Positions 7,068-16,487 of a stretch of DNA of 22,765 bases are shown one piece after another; the stretch's first letter is position 1, and every line of letters starts with the position of its first letter. Location of the stretch: the NCBI GenBank assembly GCA_905207705.1, contig CAJLMA010000019.1, positions 1 through 22,765 on the forward strand, given 5' to 3'. The notes beneath the pieces were generated by a model. The model was not told the origin of the DNA. It worked only from the letters and a program-made list of their open reading frames with translations, and searched no databases. The stretch is from an uncultured Prevotellaceae bacterium. GTDB lineage: Bacteria > Bacteroidota > Bacteroidia > Bacteroidales > Muribaculaceae. Both the position numbers and the translations under genes were made by a program.

Positions 7068-8426
7068 TTAATTTGCCAAATTTGGATTGGCAGCCACGGC
7101 ATCCGACGGGATTCGCAACGTATAACGACTGTCATTTTGTTCAAGCGTGTAAGTCTCTCCGCCATAAGTTTTCATAAGCTGTGGGCGCGTTGTCCTTCGC
7201 AAGTCAAACCAGCGATGACCTTCAAAAGCAAGCTCGCGGAAACGCTCGGCATATATTTCCTCACGCAACTCATCGCGAGTCATCGCATTCACAGTCGTCT
7301 CGCGCTCTGCATAATAATCAGCCGTGTACCGAGACTTCATTAACGTGAGCAGGTAATTGCGTGCGTCATCAATGCCACTCTCACTACTCTCAAGCGCAGC
7401 TTCGGCAGCATTGAGATAAATTTCACCCACACGGAACGAGCACGAATATTCATTGCTTCCCCCTTTGGCCACGATTATGTTTGAAGCCGTCTGGCGCGTG
7501 AAATACTTGTTACGACGCAAGTCTCCCGTGGCATACATGTCATAAACGTCACGGTTCACTTTACCTGCACGGTCATAATATGCCGTCATCACTTGTTCAA
7601 GCGCAACGATGTTCTCTACCGAAGTATAATGATTGGGCAATGTGCTGCTAATATCGGCAAGAGTACTTTGTTTTTCAAGCACCCTGCGCGAAGCCGCAAG
7701 CGACTCGGCCCAATTCCCCATATACAAGTAAACCCTTGAACGCAAAGCGTCTACCGAAGTTGTATTAAACCTGTAATTAAGCCCCGTCTCCCAAGTCTCG
7801 ACGTTCATAAGCTCTTCGGCACTGTCTATGTCGCTCAATATTTGATCATATATGTCGCCTACCGTGCTTCTCTCCAACACATTGTATGGGTCGGTATCGA
7901 GCTTCAACGGCACAGCCTTGCTCGAATAAGGGTCGGACAAGGTGGTGTAAGGCTCGCCATACAGGTTGACAAGCAAAAAGTGCATGTAGGCTCGCAGCAT
8001 GTAAGACTCCCCGACAAGTTGGTCAATCTCGGCTTGTGTCCCTTCGGTGATCTTGTCCTTGCTTTCAATCGTGTAATTGGCTTCATAAATGATTTGGTAA
8101 TATGCACGCCAGTTGAATTGCGAAGTGGTAGCATCGGGGCTCACATCGTCCCATCGCCAGATGTCAAGATAACTGTTCAAGTCCTCCTGTGCCACGGTGG
8201 AATTCAACACGAACTCGTCACTGCGGAAAGTGGCAAGACCGCGATCCTCAGGCACAATGGAATATGCCTCGGTCATCATTGCACGATACTCCTCGGCAGT
8301 AGTTATTATCACACGTCCAGTCGGTTGTATGTCAAGGAAATTGTCGCAACTCGACAATGCGGAAAGCCCTATAAACGCCAACGCAAAGCCTTTCAATATC
8401 TTATTGTATTTCTTTATTCTTTTCAT
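7068..8426 (-). CDS. SusD/RagB-family nutrient-binding outer-membrane lipoprotein
   Basis: 452 residues from the ATG at 8424-8426; the GTG codon directly before it is an unlikely start. A lipoprotein signal ends in LSALSSC, followed by DNFLDIQPTG, the typical SusD start. TPR-like helical segments follow, with the family hallmarks GESYMLRAYMHFLLVNLYGEPY (residues about 140-160), SRVYLYMGNWAESLAASRRVL, VGEIYLNAAEAAL and ERFRELAFEGHRWFDLRR, and a C-terminus ending RIPSDAVAANPNLAN. SusD proteins form the lid of a SusC barrel and capture oligomeric substrate at the cell surface. It lies 14 bp downstream of the susC-like gene, so the two are co-transcribed. RagB, the closest functional model when a protease is encoded nearby, binds peptides. 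Its cargo cannot be read from the sequence. Confidence 0.95.
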   Translation of the reverse strand: MKRIKKYNKILKGFALAFIGLSALSSCDNFLDIQPTGRVIITTAEEYRAMMTEAYSIVPEDRGLATFRSDEFVLNSTVAQEDLNSYLDIWRWDDVSPDATTSQFNWRAYYQIIYEANYTIESKDKITEGTQAEIDQLVGESYMLRAYMHFLLVNLYGEPYTTLSDPYSSKAVPLKLDTDPYNVLERSTVGDIYDQILSDIDSAEELMNVETWETGLNYRFNTTSVDALRSRVYLYMGNWAESLAASRRVLEKQSTLADISSTLPNHYTSVENIVALEQVMTAYYDRAGKVNRDVYDMYATGDLRRNKYFTRQTASNIIVAKGGSNEYSCSFRVGEIYLNAAEAALESSESGIDDARNYLLTLMKSRYTADYYAERETTVNAMTRDELREEIYAERFRELAFEGHRWFDLRRTTRPQLMKTYGGETYTLEQNDSRYTLRIPSDAVAANPNLAN

Positions 8427-8440
8427 CACTTTTCCTTTGC

Positions 8441-11400
8441 TTAAAACGAAACATTCAAATTAAATGAGAATGTCTTCGGAATTGGTTGAGCAAACTCATT
8501 GCCCATCGTTTCCGGGTCGAGATAGTTGGTATAATCTGCACCAAACACAAACAGGTTTCTTGCTTCTACTGCCACCGTCACCTTCTCCATGTGAGCCTTG
8601 CGAGTTATCCCTTCGGGCAACGTGTAAGCAAGACGCAAATTCTGCAACCTCACATGGTCGTTGCGCTTAACCCATGTGTCAAGCATTTCATACAAGCCAA
8701 ATTCAGAATATTGGATATATTCGGCCGGACGGTCGGAACTATTCATCAGTGCCGGGAATGTTGTGTTCATATTGGTCGGTGTCCAACGGTTGAGAATGTC
8801 TCTGTTACTGTTCATGCCTCGGTCATAGTTTGCAGGATTGTATGACGGAGTGCAACGAACGTAAGATTTCAAGTTGAAAATGAAATTCAGGCTTAATTCC
8901 CAATTTTTATATGTAAACGTATTAGTTAAACCACCCGAGAACAATGGGTCGGTCGAACCGATATAAGAATACAATTCGCGTTGTTCCTCGGCTGTGAGCG
9001 TGCTGGCTCCCGCCGAATTCAATTTAAGCAATTCTGTCGCTGTCACTACTTCACCCTGTTTGTTGTAAAACAACGGATAACCTTCGTCATCCAATCCTGC
9101 CGACTTGAGCGCAAATAATGCACCGACAGGGTATCCGACACGCCCCGGAGTAGTCTGGTTGGAAGGTACTTCCTCGCGCAACACCTTGTTGGCATTGTAG
9201 GCAAAGTTAAAATTCGTCATCCACATGAAATCTTTAGTGTGAATATTGCGCGAACCTATCGATATTTCAACACCGGTATTACGCATACTTGCCCAGTTGA
9301 CAAGCATCTGCACATATCCGCTTTCAAGCGCAAGCATTCGGGTGGCGATAAGGTCGCTACCGTTTCGGTTATAGAAATCCACGCTCAAATTCAAAGCATT
9401 GTTCAACACCCCAAAGTCAACTCCCGTTGAGAATGTCTTTGTTTTCTCCCAACGCAACCGGCTGTTAGGCGGCGAGCTCACGGATATTATCTCTTCGGTA
9501 TTTCCAGGCAATATAGTCACATTATTATAGTCACCCATCACATAAGAAGATGTATTCTTGTCTATATTACCTTGAATACCATACGACACACGCAATGCAA
9601 GGTTGTCAAGCCACTCTTTCTCGTTCAAGAAGGCCTCGTCGCTCAATCTCCACAATCCGCTGACCGAATAAAGCGGAAGGAACCTGTACTTCTTCGCCAC
9701 GCCAAACATATCGGAACCATCAAAACGCACGCTGCCACCTATTGTATAACGATTCAGCAATGTATATGAACCGGTAGCATAGAATGAAGCAAAAGCGTTC
9801 TCGGTATATGTCTCAGCATAAAGCGGATATAATTCTGCCCATTCTTCGTTGGGGAAGATGACAGGCTTCGTTTGTAACGTTTTGCGGTCGTATCCGTATC
9901 CTGTCGAATTGACCGACTCATACCATGTCTTACGAATTTCTGTACCGCCCATTAATTCAAGCTCATGTATACCGGCAAACACATCGGAATATTCACCTTG
10001 AAATTTCCATGTCACTTGTCGGCTTGTGCTTGAAGATGCAGTTTTCTTTCCGCCATCGGGCAAAAACGACTGATTGCCCAAGGATGCCAACGTAGTGCGT
10101 TCTTTGTCCTTTCGCATGGCATAAGTATCGGCATCGGCAATCTCCTCCTTGTTGGCATCGTCAAGCTGAAGGCCTATTTGAGTCAATACCTTAAACTCGT
10201 CATTGAAACGGAACTCTCCGTCAAAAATGGCGGTGACCGATTTTGTCTCAAGTTCATAATCAGTTCCGTCGCGTTCCTCAAACACGTTAAACATGAGGTC
10301 GGAATCTTCCCGGCCTTGAATGTCTATGTCATAATTATATGACCCATCGGCATTATATGGGAGTTGATACGGATTAGCACGACGTGAATAATAAACCGGA
10401 TTCGTAAATCCGTCGGCATCGGTCAAGTTTGACTTGTTCACGCGGCGGTTGGCAAACAGAGCTGCGCCGACACGCAATTTACGGCTTAACCTGTAGGATG
10501 TCTTGGCGGTCACGTTGAGACGGTTGGCTTCCACTCCTACCACATTGCCCTGTTCATCATTATAACCCACCGAAGTGTAGTAAGTCATCTTCTCGTTTCC
10601 GCCCGAGACGCTTACATTGTATTCCTGGCTGAAAGTATTGCGGAAAAGGATGTCATTCCAGTCGGTATTGATGCCACGCAGACTATTTATTTGCGATTGC
10701 GTGGCTGGCGAAAGCGCGTTCCATCCACCTGCCTTATATGCGTCGGTTTCTCCTGCAGCCGCTATTATGCGAGCCACTTGGCCTTTGTTCTCACGATAAG
10801 TAAACGATGAGCCAAGAAGCCCGAGTTCCAAATCGATTTTCTCATTTGAATTAAGCAGGTTAAGCCTGTCAATATCGGTCTTTGGGCCGACAGTGAGACG
10901 TGTCGAGAAATTGACACGAGGCTCTCCTGCCCGACCCGACTTGGTCGTTATAACAATTACGCCATTTGCTGCACGCGCTCCGTAAATAGCCGTAGCGGCA
11001 GCATCTTTCAATACTGTTATAGTCTCAATGTCCGACGGATTTATACCTGCAATAGAAGTCGAATATATTTCATCCACATCCTGCAAGTCCTCCATCGTCG
11101 GTAACTCGGTATCTTGCAACGGTATTCCGTCAAGCACCCATAGTGGGTCCTGCGTGCCGTTAAGCGAAGCCGTACCGCGGATTCTTATCTTTGGCGATGC
11201 TCCGGGAGCACCCGATGTGGTCACCGACGACAAACCGGCGATTTGTCCGGCAAGGGCTTGGTCGATGCTCATCGCGCTTCCCACCATGTTATCGTTGACC
11301 GAAACGGTCTGTATAGAAGCTGTCAACTTACGTTTCTCGATTTTTTGGTAACCGGTCACGACAACCTCTTCAAGCTCGGTCGTAGACGATGACATTGCTA

Positions 11401-11710
11401 TCAGCATGTCATTAAGATTCCCTTTTATTTCGACATTTTCGGGTGAATACCCCACATACCGGCACTCCATAAAGTCAACGCCATCGGGCAGACTTATTGT
11501 AAAATTTCCATCAATGTCGGTAAGAGCGTTTACGTTGCGTGCATTGCTCCCTGCTTTCTTGAGCACTTCTTCGGGCACGATGATTGTGGCTCCAATAAGA
11601 GGCTCATTGGTCACGGCATCTATAACCTTACCGCTAACCGTCACGTTGGCCACGACCGGCACAACACATGCAATGACCAGCAAAACAGCCAAAATGGTTC
11701 TTCTTATCAT
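8441..11710 (-). CDS. SusC/RagA-family TonB-dependent outer-membrane transporter
   Basis: 1089 residues, the usual length for SusC. A signal peptide (MIRRTILAVLLVIACVVPVV) leads into a carboxypeptidase-regulatory-like domain (VTVSGKVIDAVTNEPLIGAT, residues about 23-108) carrying a short insert at about 46-60. The TonB-box-like stretch EEVVVTGYQ is at 114-122 and the plug domain at about 130-245 (QALAGQIAGL, RIRGTASLNG, DPLWVLDGIP, VLKDAAATAIYGARAANGVI). The rest is a beta barrel ending in KTFSFNLNVSF, a C-terminal signal for outer-membrane insertion. It imports substrate delivered by the SusD partner using TonB-ExbBD energy. It lies 65 bp after the metalloprotease gene with no strong promoter or terminator between, only a weak 7-bp stem (CTGACAG/CTGTCGG). 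Confidence 0.96.
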   Translation of the reverse strand: MIRRTILAVLLVIACVVPVVANVTVSGKVIDAVTNEPLIGATIIVPEEVLKKAGSNARNVNALTDIDGNFTISLPDGVDFMECRYVGYSPENVEIKGNLNDMLIAMSSSTTELEEVVVTGYQKIEKRKLTASIQTVSVNDNMVGSAMSIDQALAGQIAGLSSVTTSGAPGASPKIRIRGTASLNGTQDPLWVLDGIPLQDTELPTMEDLQDVDEIYSTSIAGINPSDIETITVLKDAAATAIYGARAANGVIVITTKSGRAGEPRVNFSTRLTVGPKTDIDRLNLLNSNEKIDLELGLLGSSFTYRENKGQVARIIAAAGETDAYKAGGWNALSPATQSQINSLRGINTDWNDILFRNTFSQEYNVSVSGGNEKMTYYTSVGYNDEQGNVVGVEANRLNVTAKTSYRLSRKLRVGAALFANRRVNKSNLTDADGFTNPVYYSRRANPYQLPYNADGSYNYDIDIQGREDSDLMFNVFEERDGTDYELETKSVTAIFDGEFRFNDEFKVLTQIGLQLDDANKEEIADADTYAMRKDKERTTLASLGNQSFLPDGGKKTASSSTSRQVTWKFQGEYSDVFAGIHELELMGGTEIRKTWYESVNSTGYGYDRKTLQTKPVIFPNEEWAELYPLYAETYTENAFASFYATGSYTLLNRYTIGGSVRFDGSDMFGVAKKYRFLPLYSVSGLWRLSDEAFLNEKEWLDNLALRVSYGIQGNIDKNTSSYVMGDYNNVTILPGNTEEIISVSSPPNSRLRWEKTKTFSTGVDFGVLNNALNLSVDFYNRNGSDLIATRMLALESGYVQMLVNWASMRNTGVEISIGSRNIHTKDFMWMTNFNFAYNANKVLREEVPSNQTTPGRVGYPVGALFALKSAGLDDEGYPLFYNKQGEVVTATELLKLNSAGASTLTAEEQRELYSYIGSTDPLFSGGLTNTFTYKNWELSLNFIFNLKSYVRCTPSYNPANYDRGMNSNRDILNRWTPTNMNTTFPALMNSSDRPAEYIQYSEFGLYEMLDTWVKRNDHVRLQNLRLAYTLPEGITRKAHMEKVTVAVEARNLFVFGADYTNYLDPETMGNEFAQPIPKTFSFNLNVSF

Positions 11711-11775
11711 GCTTCAGTAAAAACAATTTTTATATTGAAATTATTCAAATATTCATCCGACAGTCTAATCCCCTG

Positions 11776-14367
11776 TCAGTTTATCTCAAGTGCGTTATCT
11801 ATTCTCAAGATAATATCTTTGTAATGATAACGAGTTGCCTCATCCGATACATTCAGACGCTGTTTTAACAAATCCTTTATGCGCAATAACTCTCCGCGCT
11901 TTACCGATATCGCATCGCTTGTGCGTGCAATTTGCGAGCCATAGAAGCTCAATTCCCTGCGCGTACCCATTTTCTCCAATTCTATTGCATGATATGGGCA
12001 GAAGCTGCATTCGTCGGGATTGAGAATCGGACCGCCATAAATGGCAGAATTCAATTTCACTCCTTCCGAAGCCGAAGCAGCCGTCATCAACGCGTCCACA
12101 AACAACTTTTGAGTGTTGCGCTGTTCTACGGTAGGAATTCCGCCACGAATGGTGACTGCAAAGATACTTTTGTGCAAATCGTTCATCAAGTCGACTATGG
12201 TATATGCGTCGTCCCCGTTAACACTTTCATTTTCTATCATGCGCAACATGCGGTCGCTGTACATCAAGTCGAAGAACAGGTATGCCTGGGCATTTTTGAA
12301 TATTTGAGACGGAGAGTATTCAATCACGCCACGCGGAGTATCGCGGTTGAGGAACGTATAATTTGACAAGTCGGTATTGAACAGCCAGTCTTGAGCCGAG
12401 AATACATTGTCGATGAGGAATTTCACCGCTTCGCGCTGCTTTTCTTTGGGAACAAACGTGAAAGTCTTTACGCCATCGCCAACAGTCGTATTTTCCAAAT
12501 AAATTCCGCCTACGTTCGACAACACATGATATAAATAATAGTTCCATTGATTAATTACCGCATAATACAATCTTGAAGCCTCGGCGTATGTCTGCCCTTT
12601 TTCACCGGTAGTGGTCCAAGGTACGATATTCCGCATTACTACTTTCAAATTGTTTATGCCATATTCCGACGACTTGACTGCATCATCACCAAGATCCTCG
12701 CTTTGTGCGCGTGGGTCTACGGCATCGCGCGAAGACTGTGCCTCGCTGAACCTGTACACGCCACCATTATGCGCTTCAAGCAATTCATATAAGCCTTCAC
12801 ACTCTGTATCTTTGTCGGGATACCATCTGTAACCATATTCTATGGCAAGATAATCATACGGGCCGATATGTGGCGACACTTTCGTCACGCCGTCGCCCGG
12901 CTGAGCCACATAATTGAATCGTGCATAATCCATGATGGAAGCCGACGTGCTGTTGAATCTGTCGGTAAACGACTTGGAGCGCAACGAGTCGGTAGGGATA
13001 CAATTGGAAGCTATCATGTTATGCCTAAGCCCAAGGGAATGGCCGACCTCATGGCACACGACAAACCTGATTGCATCGCCCATGACGCTGTCAGGCAAGA
13101 CTGTCATGCGCGATGCCGGGTTAATAGCCCCGGTCTGCACGGTAATCCACTGTTGCAACATCGACAGCACATTGTGCCACCACATGATGTCGGCTTCGAG
13201 TATTTCGCCTGTACGAGGATCCAATGTCGACGGACCCATTGCATTCATCTTGGTACTGGCCGCATACATCAACGTAGAATAATTCACATCATCGGTCTCT
13301 ACACTGTCGGGCATCATCTCGGCAACGACAGCATTCTTGAAGCCTGCGCGCTCGAATGCAGCGTTCCAGTCGGTAATTCCTTGAATAAAATACTTGCGCC
13401 ATTTCTCAGGCACGCTATTGTCAATGTAAAATTTCACAGGCTTAACCGGCTCAACGAGCGTTCCTTGCATATAGGCGGCCGAATCACTCGGCTCAAGCCT
13501 CCATCTTGTGATGTACTTGCGGCTGTCTACCTTCTGCTGGTCGTCACTGAAGAACAGACGATCAGTAGTAAAATAGCCGATGCGCGGCGAATCGAGACGC
13601 GTCTCCATCGGAGTCTCGGGCAAAAGCACTATGGAGCAACTTATCCCGACAGTGATATTGACCGACTCCATACCTTCGGTAACTTTCGTTGTCAACTCCG
13701 AATTGGCCACGACATTGTTTGGATATGATTTAACAGATATGATTTTTGAAAGCTTCTTGTTGGCCGAAGTCCCTAAATTTATATTATTGAACACGTTATC
13801 AAGAATTGTCTCAGTTCCGTCAAACATGCTTGTGACTTTTATAAGCACGCTTGTTGAATCCTTTGAAAAACCTTCAACTTCAAAATTTTCAATAAGCGGA
13901 GATATGTAATTATCGGCAATCGACCGGGTTATGGCATCGCCATCGGGCGATTCCGGCATAGGCCTCTGCTGGCGCATGCTCACTGTCGTCAATGCCGTAT
14001 CGACACTGAAACGCACCATCTGTGTCTGATAATTCGTGCCACGGTTCACGCCGGCTTCGTTCAGCTCCGACGGCACGCGGGTCAGCTTGTTAATGACGAG
14101 CATGTCCTTATTCATCAAGCCCAAAGGCAGTTCAAAAAAGTAATCGTCCTCATAGAAATAGACATTAAACATGCCATTGCTTTCATAATCGGCATTATTG
14201 ACCACCTTGTTGAAATCTTGTACTTTCTCGGGATCCTGCTCAACCTCCTCGGTCTTGTCTCCCTTGTCTTTACCGAACCATTTGTTCCAAAAAGCCGCGT
14301 TTCCTGTCAACGGTGCAACCGCAAACCCCGACAAGATTGCAATAGTAATAAATTTTGAAAGTTTCAT
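11776..14367 (-). CDS. Secreted zinc-dependent metalloprotease, metzincin-like (DUF5117/DUF4953 type)
   Basis: 863 residues from the ATG at 14365-14367; a TTG four codons upstream gives no signal peptide start and was not used. The signal sequence is MKLSKFITIAILSGFAVAPL. The N-terminal part (residues about 50-330; YFYEDDYFFELPLGLMNKDM, MVRFSVDTALTTVSMRQQRP) resembles the DUF5118/DUF5117 region. The catalytic part has HEVGHSLGLRH: His439, Glu440, His443, Gly446 and His449 fit HExxHxxGxxH, and a likely Met-turn follows in ASIMDYARF. These are the zinc ligands and catalytic Glu of metzincin peptidases. The C-terminal 250 residues are helical. It probably acts in the periplasm or at the cell surface. 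As first gene of the operon with SusC/SusD it may cut proteins to feed the transporter. Substrate specificity is unknown. Confidence 0.9.
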   Translation of the reverse strand: MKLSKFITIAILSGFAVAPLTGNAAFWNKWFGKDKGDKTEEVEQDPEKVQDFNKVVNNADYESNGMFNVYFYEDDYFFELPLGLMNKDMLVINKLTRVPSELNEAGVNRGTNYQTQMVRFSVDTALTTVSMRQQRPMPESPDGDAITRSIADNYISPLIENFEVEGFSKDSTSVLIKVTSMFDGTETILDNVFNNINLGTSANKKLSKIISVKSYPNNVVANSELTTKVTEGMESVNITVGISCSIVLLPETPMETRLDSPRIGYFTTDRLFFSDDQQKVDSRKYITRWRLEPSDSAAYMQGTLVEPVKPVKFYIDNSVPEKWRKYFIQGITDWNAAFERAGFKNAVVAEMMPDSVETDDVNYSTLMYAASTKMNAMGPSTLDPRTGEILEADIMWWHNVLSMLQQWITVQTGAINPASRMTVLPDSVMGDAIRFVVCHEVGHSLGLRHNMIASNCIPTDSLRSKSFTDRFNSTSASIMDYARFNYVAQPGDGVTKVSPHIGPYDYLAIEYGYRWYPDKDTECEGLYELLEAHNGGVYRFSEAQSSRDAVDPRAQSEDLGDDAVKSSEYGINNLKVVMRNIVPWTTTGEKGQTYAEASRLYYAVINQWNYYLYHVLSNVGGIYLENTTVGDGVKTFTFVPKEKQREAVKFLIDNVFSAQDWLFNTDLSNYTFLNRDTPRGVIEYSPSQIFKNAQAYLFFDLMYSDRMLRMIENESVNGDDAYTIVDLMNDLHKSIFAVTIRGGIPTVEQRNTQKLFVDALMTAASASEGVKLNSAIYGGPILNPDECSFCPYHAIELEKMGTRRELSFYGSQIARTSDAISVKRGELLRIKDLLKQRLNVSDEATRYHYKDIILRIDNALEIN

Positions 14368-14566
14368 ATCAAAAATCAAGAATCCTAAAACTTATGTGTG
14401 TCTTAATTGTTTCACTGTACCTGCATCTCACATATACGACTATATGCGAAAGCCGTGTTTATCATTACAAGAAACTGCCATTGCGATACGCTATAAGACA
14501 TGAATGCAACGGCAATCAAATACGTTCTAAATCCCTAAAACAAAATATGCCTCAAGCATATAATTC
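14368..14566 (-). promoter_or_regulatory. Long structured 5' leader of the protease-Sus operon
   Basis: If transcription starts near 14566, as the consensus promoter predicts, the leader is about 200 nt. It can form ATATGC-CTCAA-GCATAT (14545-14561 on the plus strand) right at the 5' end and a 9-bp stem with one G-U pair between 14506-14514 and 14476-14484. A weaker box TAAGTTTT nearer the gene could be a second promoter. No known riboswitch class was recognised. Confidence 0.4.
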
Positions 14567-14571
14567 CGACA

Positions 14572-14602
14572 CAAAATTAGTGCTTTATCATCGCAATTCA
14601 AA
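14572..14602 (-). promoter_or_regulatory. Consensus promoter of the protease-SusC-SusD operon
   Basis: On the minus strand, TTTG (14599-14602), exactly 19 nt, then TAATTTTG (14572-14579): a full match to the Bacteroidetes housekeeping consensus TTTG-N19-TAnnTTTG. It is the strongest promoter match in the window outside the CRISPR repeats. Confidence 0.7.
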
Positions 14603-14771
14603 ATATTAATGTCATAATTACACCAATATTACACATTCTTTTACATCTTGTCAGACATATACCTGCCACATCGTCACAATTGTACGATATATGCCACCGC
14701 CACCATGCAAAATGCTTCGAAAAGGCTATCAATAATATTATTTTTTTATCTACAGTTAATCTGTTTTTTAG

Positions 14772-14779
14772 TATCTTTG
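14772..14779 (+). promoter_or_regulatory. Candidate -7 box for the PBP4-type gene
   Basis: TATCTTTG is a perfect TAnnTTTG box; the -33 element is not clear. Transcription would begin near 14786. This argues that the long in-frame extension back to 14648 is not translated. Between this box and the divergent promoter at 14602 the sequence holds only an imperfect dyad (14670-14688) around ACAATTGT. Confidence 0.5.
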
Positions 14780-14851
14780 AATTGTTGTTTTCATCCTCTC
14801 TTCCAATATAAACGGCATAAAAAACAACTCATGAATTTATCACAAATGCAA

Positions 14852-16318
14852 ATGAACAAGATTTTAGCCATATTGGCATTGGCTACAATTTCCATATTCA
14901 ATGCCCTGGCAATTTCACCCTATCAGGAAGCAGTAAACAACTTCGTATCCGACCCAGCTCTGAAACATGCCTCCATCGGAGTGTGCATCGTTGACTTGGA
15001 AACAGGCAAGATACTAGCTGATACCGATGCCGAGAAAACATTTGTCACAGCATCGACAATGAAGATTGTTACAACAGCATCGGCACTGGAGATTCTCGGC
15101 AAGGATTTTCATTTCCACACGATGGCATATGCCGTAGGTAAAATAGATGACGAGGGCACGCTGCATGGCAACTTGATAATACAAGGGGGTGGCGACCCCA
15201 CTCTCGGATCGCTATACTTCAAGGAGCATCCCAAATTTGTAGATTCGCTTGTCGTCGCAATCAATGCAGCAGGAATACGCCACATCAATGGTCGCATAAT
15301 TGCCGACAAGTCGGCAATCTCCTGTCCCCCGGTGTCGCAATACTGGATGCTGGAAGACATTCCTGCCGGATACGGAACCGGCTACCATGCCATCAACTTT
15401 GCCGACAATCGCATGAAAATATCATTCACTCGCGGATTCAACGGTCGTTTCTCGGTAGCAACAACGCGCAAAATGCCCTGGATTAATATCAATGCCAATG
15501 TAAACGAAATAGACAATAACGACACCACAAGCGCACTTGGCATTACAAGTTTTCTCGACTATGGCAGTTCCACACTTGACCTTTCGGGCAACACGAGATT
15601 GAAACGCGGGCAAAAGAAATTTCATCGCTGGTTTGCCAACCCTGCACCCGACAAGCTGCTCATCGACAGCATCATTTCGGCAATGAGTGAAGCAAGCATA
15701 CCATTGGCTTACAAGAATTACACCAAAAAAGAACTTTCCGACACGATGCTCATACTTGACTTCTCATCGCCGGCACTGCCCGACATTATCGAATCGTTGA
15801 TGTACCGTAGCGACAACCTGTTTGCCGAAGCCGTCCTAAAAGCCATCGCCGCAGATGCCGGGAAAGCCGTGACCAACTACAACGCAATAAAAATTCTCAG
15901 GCAATATTGGGACGAAAAAGGCATTGACCTCTCTGGACTTATAATGAAAGACGGTTGCGGGCTGGCAAGAAACGGATGCGCCACGCCTCAGTTGCTATGT
16001 GACATATTGCGTAAGACATATAACGACCGTGATTCACTCGAAGCCGACTTCTCTCAGTTATTCCCTGTCGCAGGGAGAAGCGGCACAGTGAAAAGTCTCC
16101 TGCGCAAGTCCAAACTGCGTGGACATCTGGCACTAAAATCAGGAAGCATGGAGGGAGTGCAAAGTTATGCCGGATATTTTCCTGCCAAGAATCCAAGATA
16201 TGCCGTCGCAGTCATAGTAAACAATTTCTCATGCAAACGTGCCGAATTGAGGAAAAGCATCGAGCGAATGTTCTTCCAAATGTTTGCTTCAGAAGTCGCA
16301 AAAAAAGGCAAGAAGTGA
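14852..16318 (+). CDS. dacB: D-alanyl-D-alanine carboxypeptidase/endopeptidase, PBP4 (S13) family
   Basis: 488 residues from the ATG at 14852, which gives a clean signal peptide (MNKILAILALATISIFNALA). In-frame ATGs at 14831 and 14846 are possible, and starts further upstream lie before the promoter. The family motifs are all visible. The nucleophile motif SxxK is STMK (Ser68, Lys71) and the second motif SxN is SDN in YRSDNLFAEAVL. The third motif is KSGS in LALKSGSMEGVQSYAGYF, in place of the usual KTG. The large insert between the first two motifs (residues about 80-310, with IQGGGDPTLGS and PAGYGTGYHAINFADNRM) is typical of PBP4. It trims or cleaves D-Ala-linked cross-bridges of peptidoglycan in the periplasm. 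It stands alone, divergent from the protease operon. No clear terminator follows. Confidence 0.92.
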   Translation: MNKILAILALATISIFNALAISPYQEAVNNFVSDPALKHASIGVCIVDLETGKILADTDAEKTFVTASTMKIVTTASALEILGKDFHFHTMAYAVGKIDDEGTLHGNLIIQGGGDPTLGSLYFKEHPKFVDSLVVAINAAGIRHINGRIIADKSAISCPPVSQYWMLEDIPAGYGTGYHAINFADNRMKISFTRGFNGRFSVATTRKMPWININANVNEIDNNDTTSALGITSFLDYGSSTLDLSGNTRLKRGQKKFHRWFANPAPDKLLIDSIISAMSEASIPLAYKNYTKKELSDTMLILDFSSPALPDIIESLMYRSDNLFAEAVLKAIAADAGKAVTNYNAIKILRQYWDEKGIDLSGLIMKDGCGLARNGCATPQLLCDILRKTYNDRDSLEADFSQLFPVAGRSGTVKSLLRKSKLRGHLALKSGSMEGVQSYAGYFPAKNPRYAVAVIVNNFSCKRAELRKSIERMFFQMFASEVAKKGKK

Positions 16319-16380
16319 TAAAAATACTCAAATATCGATTTTTTAAAGTATAAAAATCAATATTATCGGAATATTATTAA

Positions 16381-16388
16381 TAAGTTTG
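16381..16388 (+). promoter_or_regulatory. Candidate -7 box upstream of the acidic protein-rsmI operon
   Basis: TAAGTTTG matches TAnnTTTG; the -33 element is weak. The start of transcription would be near 16394, leaving a leader of about 95 nt in which TTCCGCA (16400-16406) could pair with the distant TGCGGAA ending at 16463. Confidence 0.45.
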
Positions 16389-16487
16389 TAATTGACAGGT
16401 TCCGCATCAATGCAACCGCCGCTCAGCACAACCAGCGTGTCAAGTACATTTTAAACTGCGGAAAATATAACCGTAATAAGACTGATA

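Noticed and set aside
11711..11775. Terminator between the protease and susC genes
   Set aside because: The stem CTGACAG/CTGTCGG has only 7 pairs including a G-U and no T-tract, so read-through within the operon is more likely.
12868..13728. 286-codon plus-strand frame
   Set aside because: It is antisense to the metalloprotease, including its HExxH motif, with a His/Arg-rich shadow composition.
14648..14851. Upstream extension of the PBP4-type gene
   Set aside because: A -7 box at 14772-14779 lies within it, and the signal peptide only makes sense from 14852.
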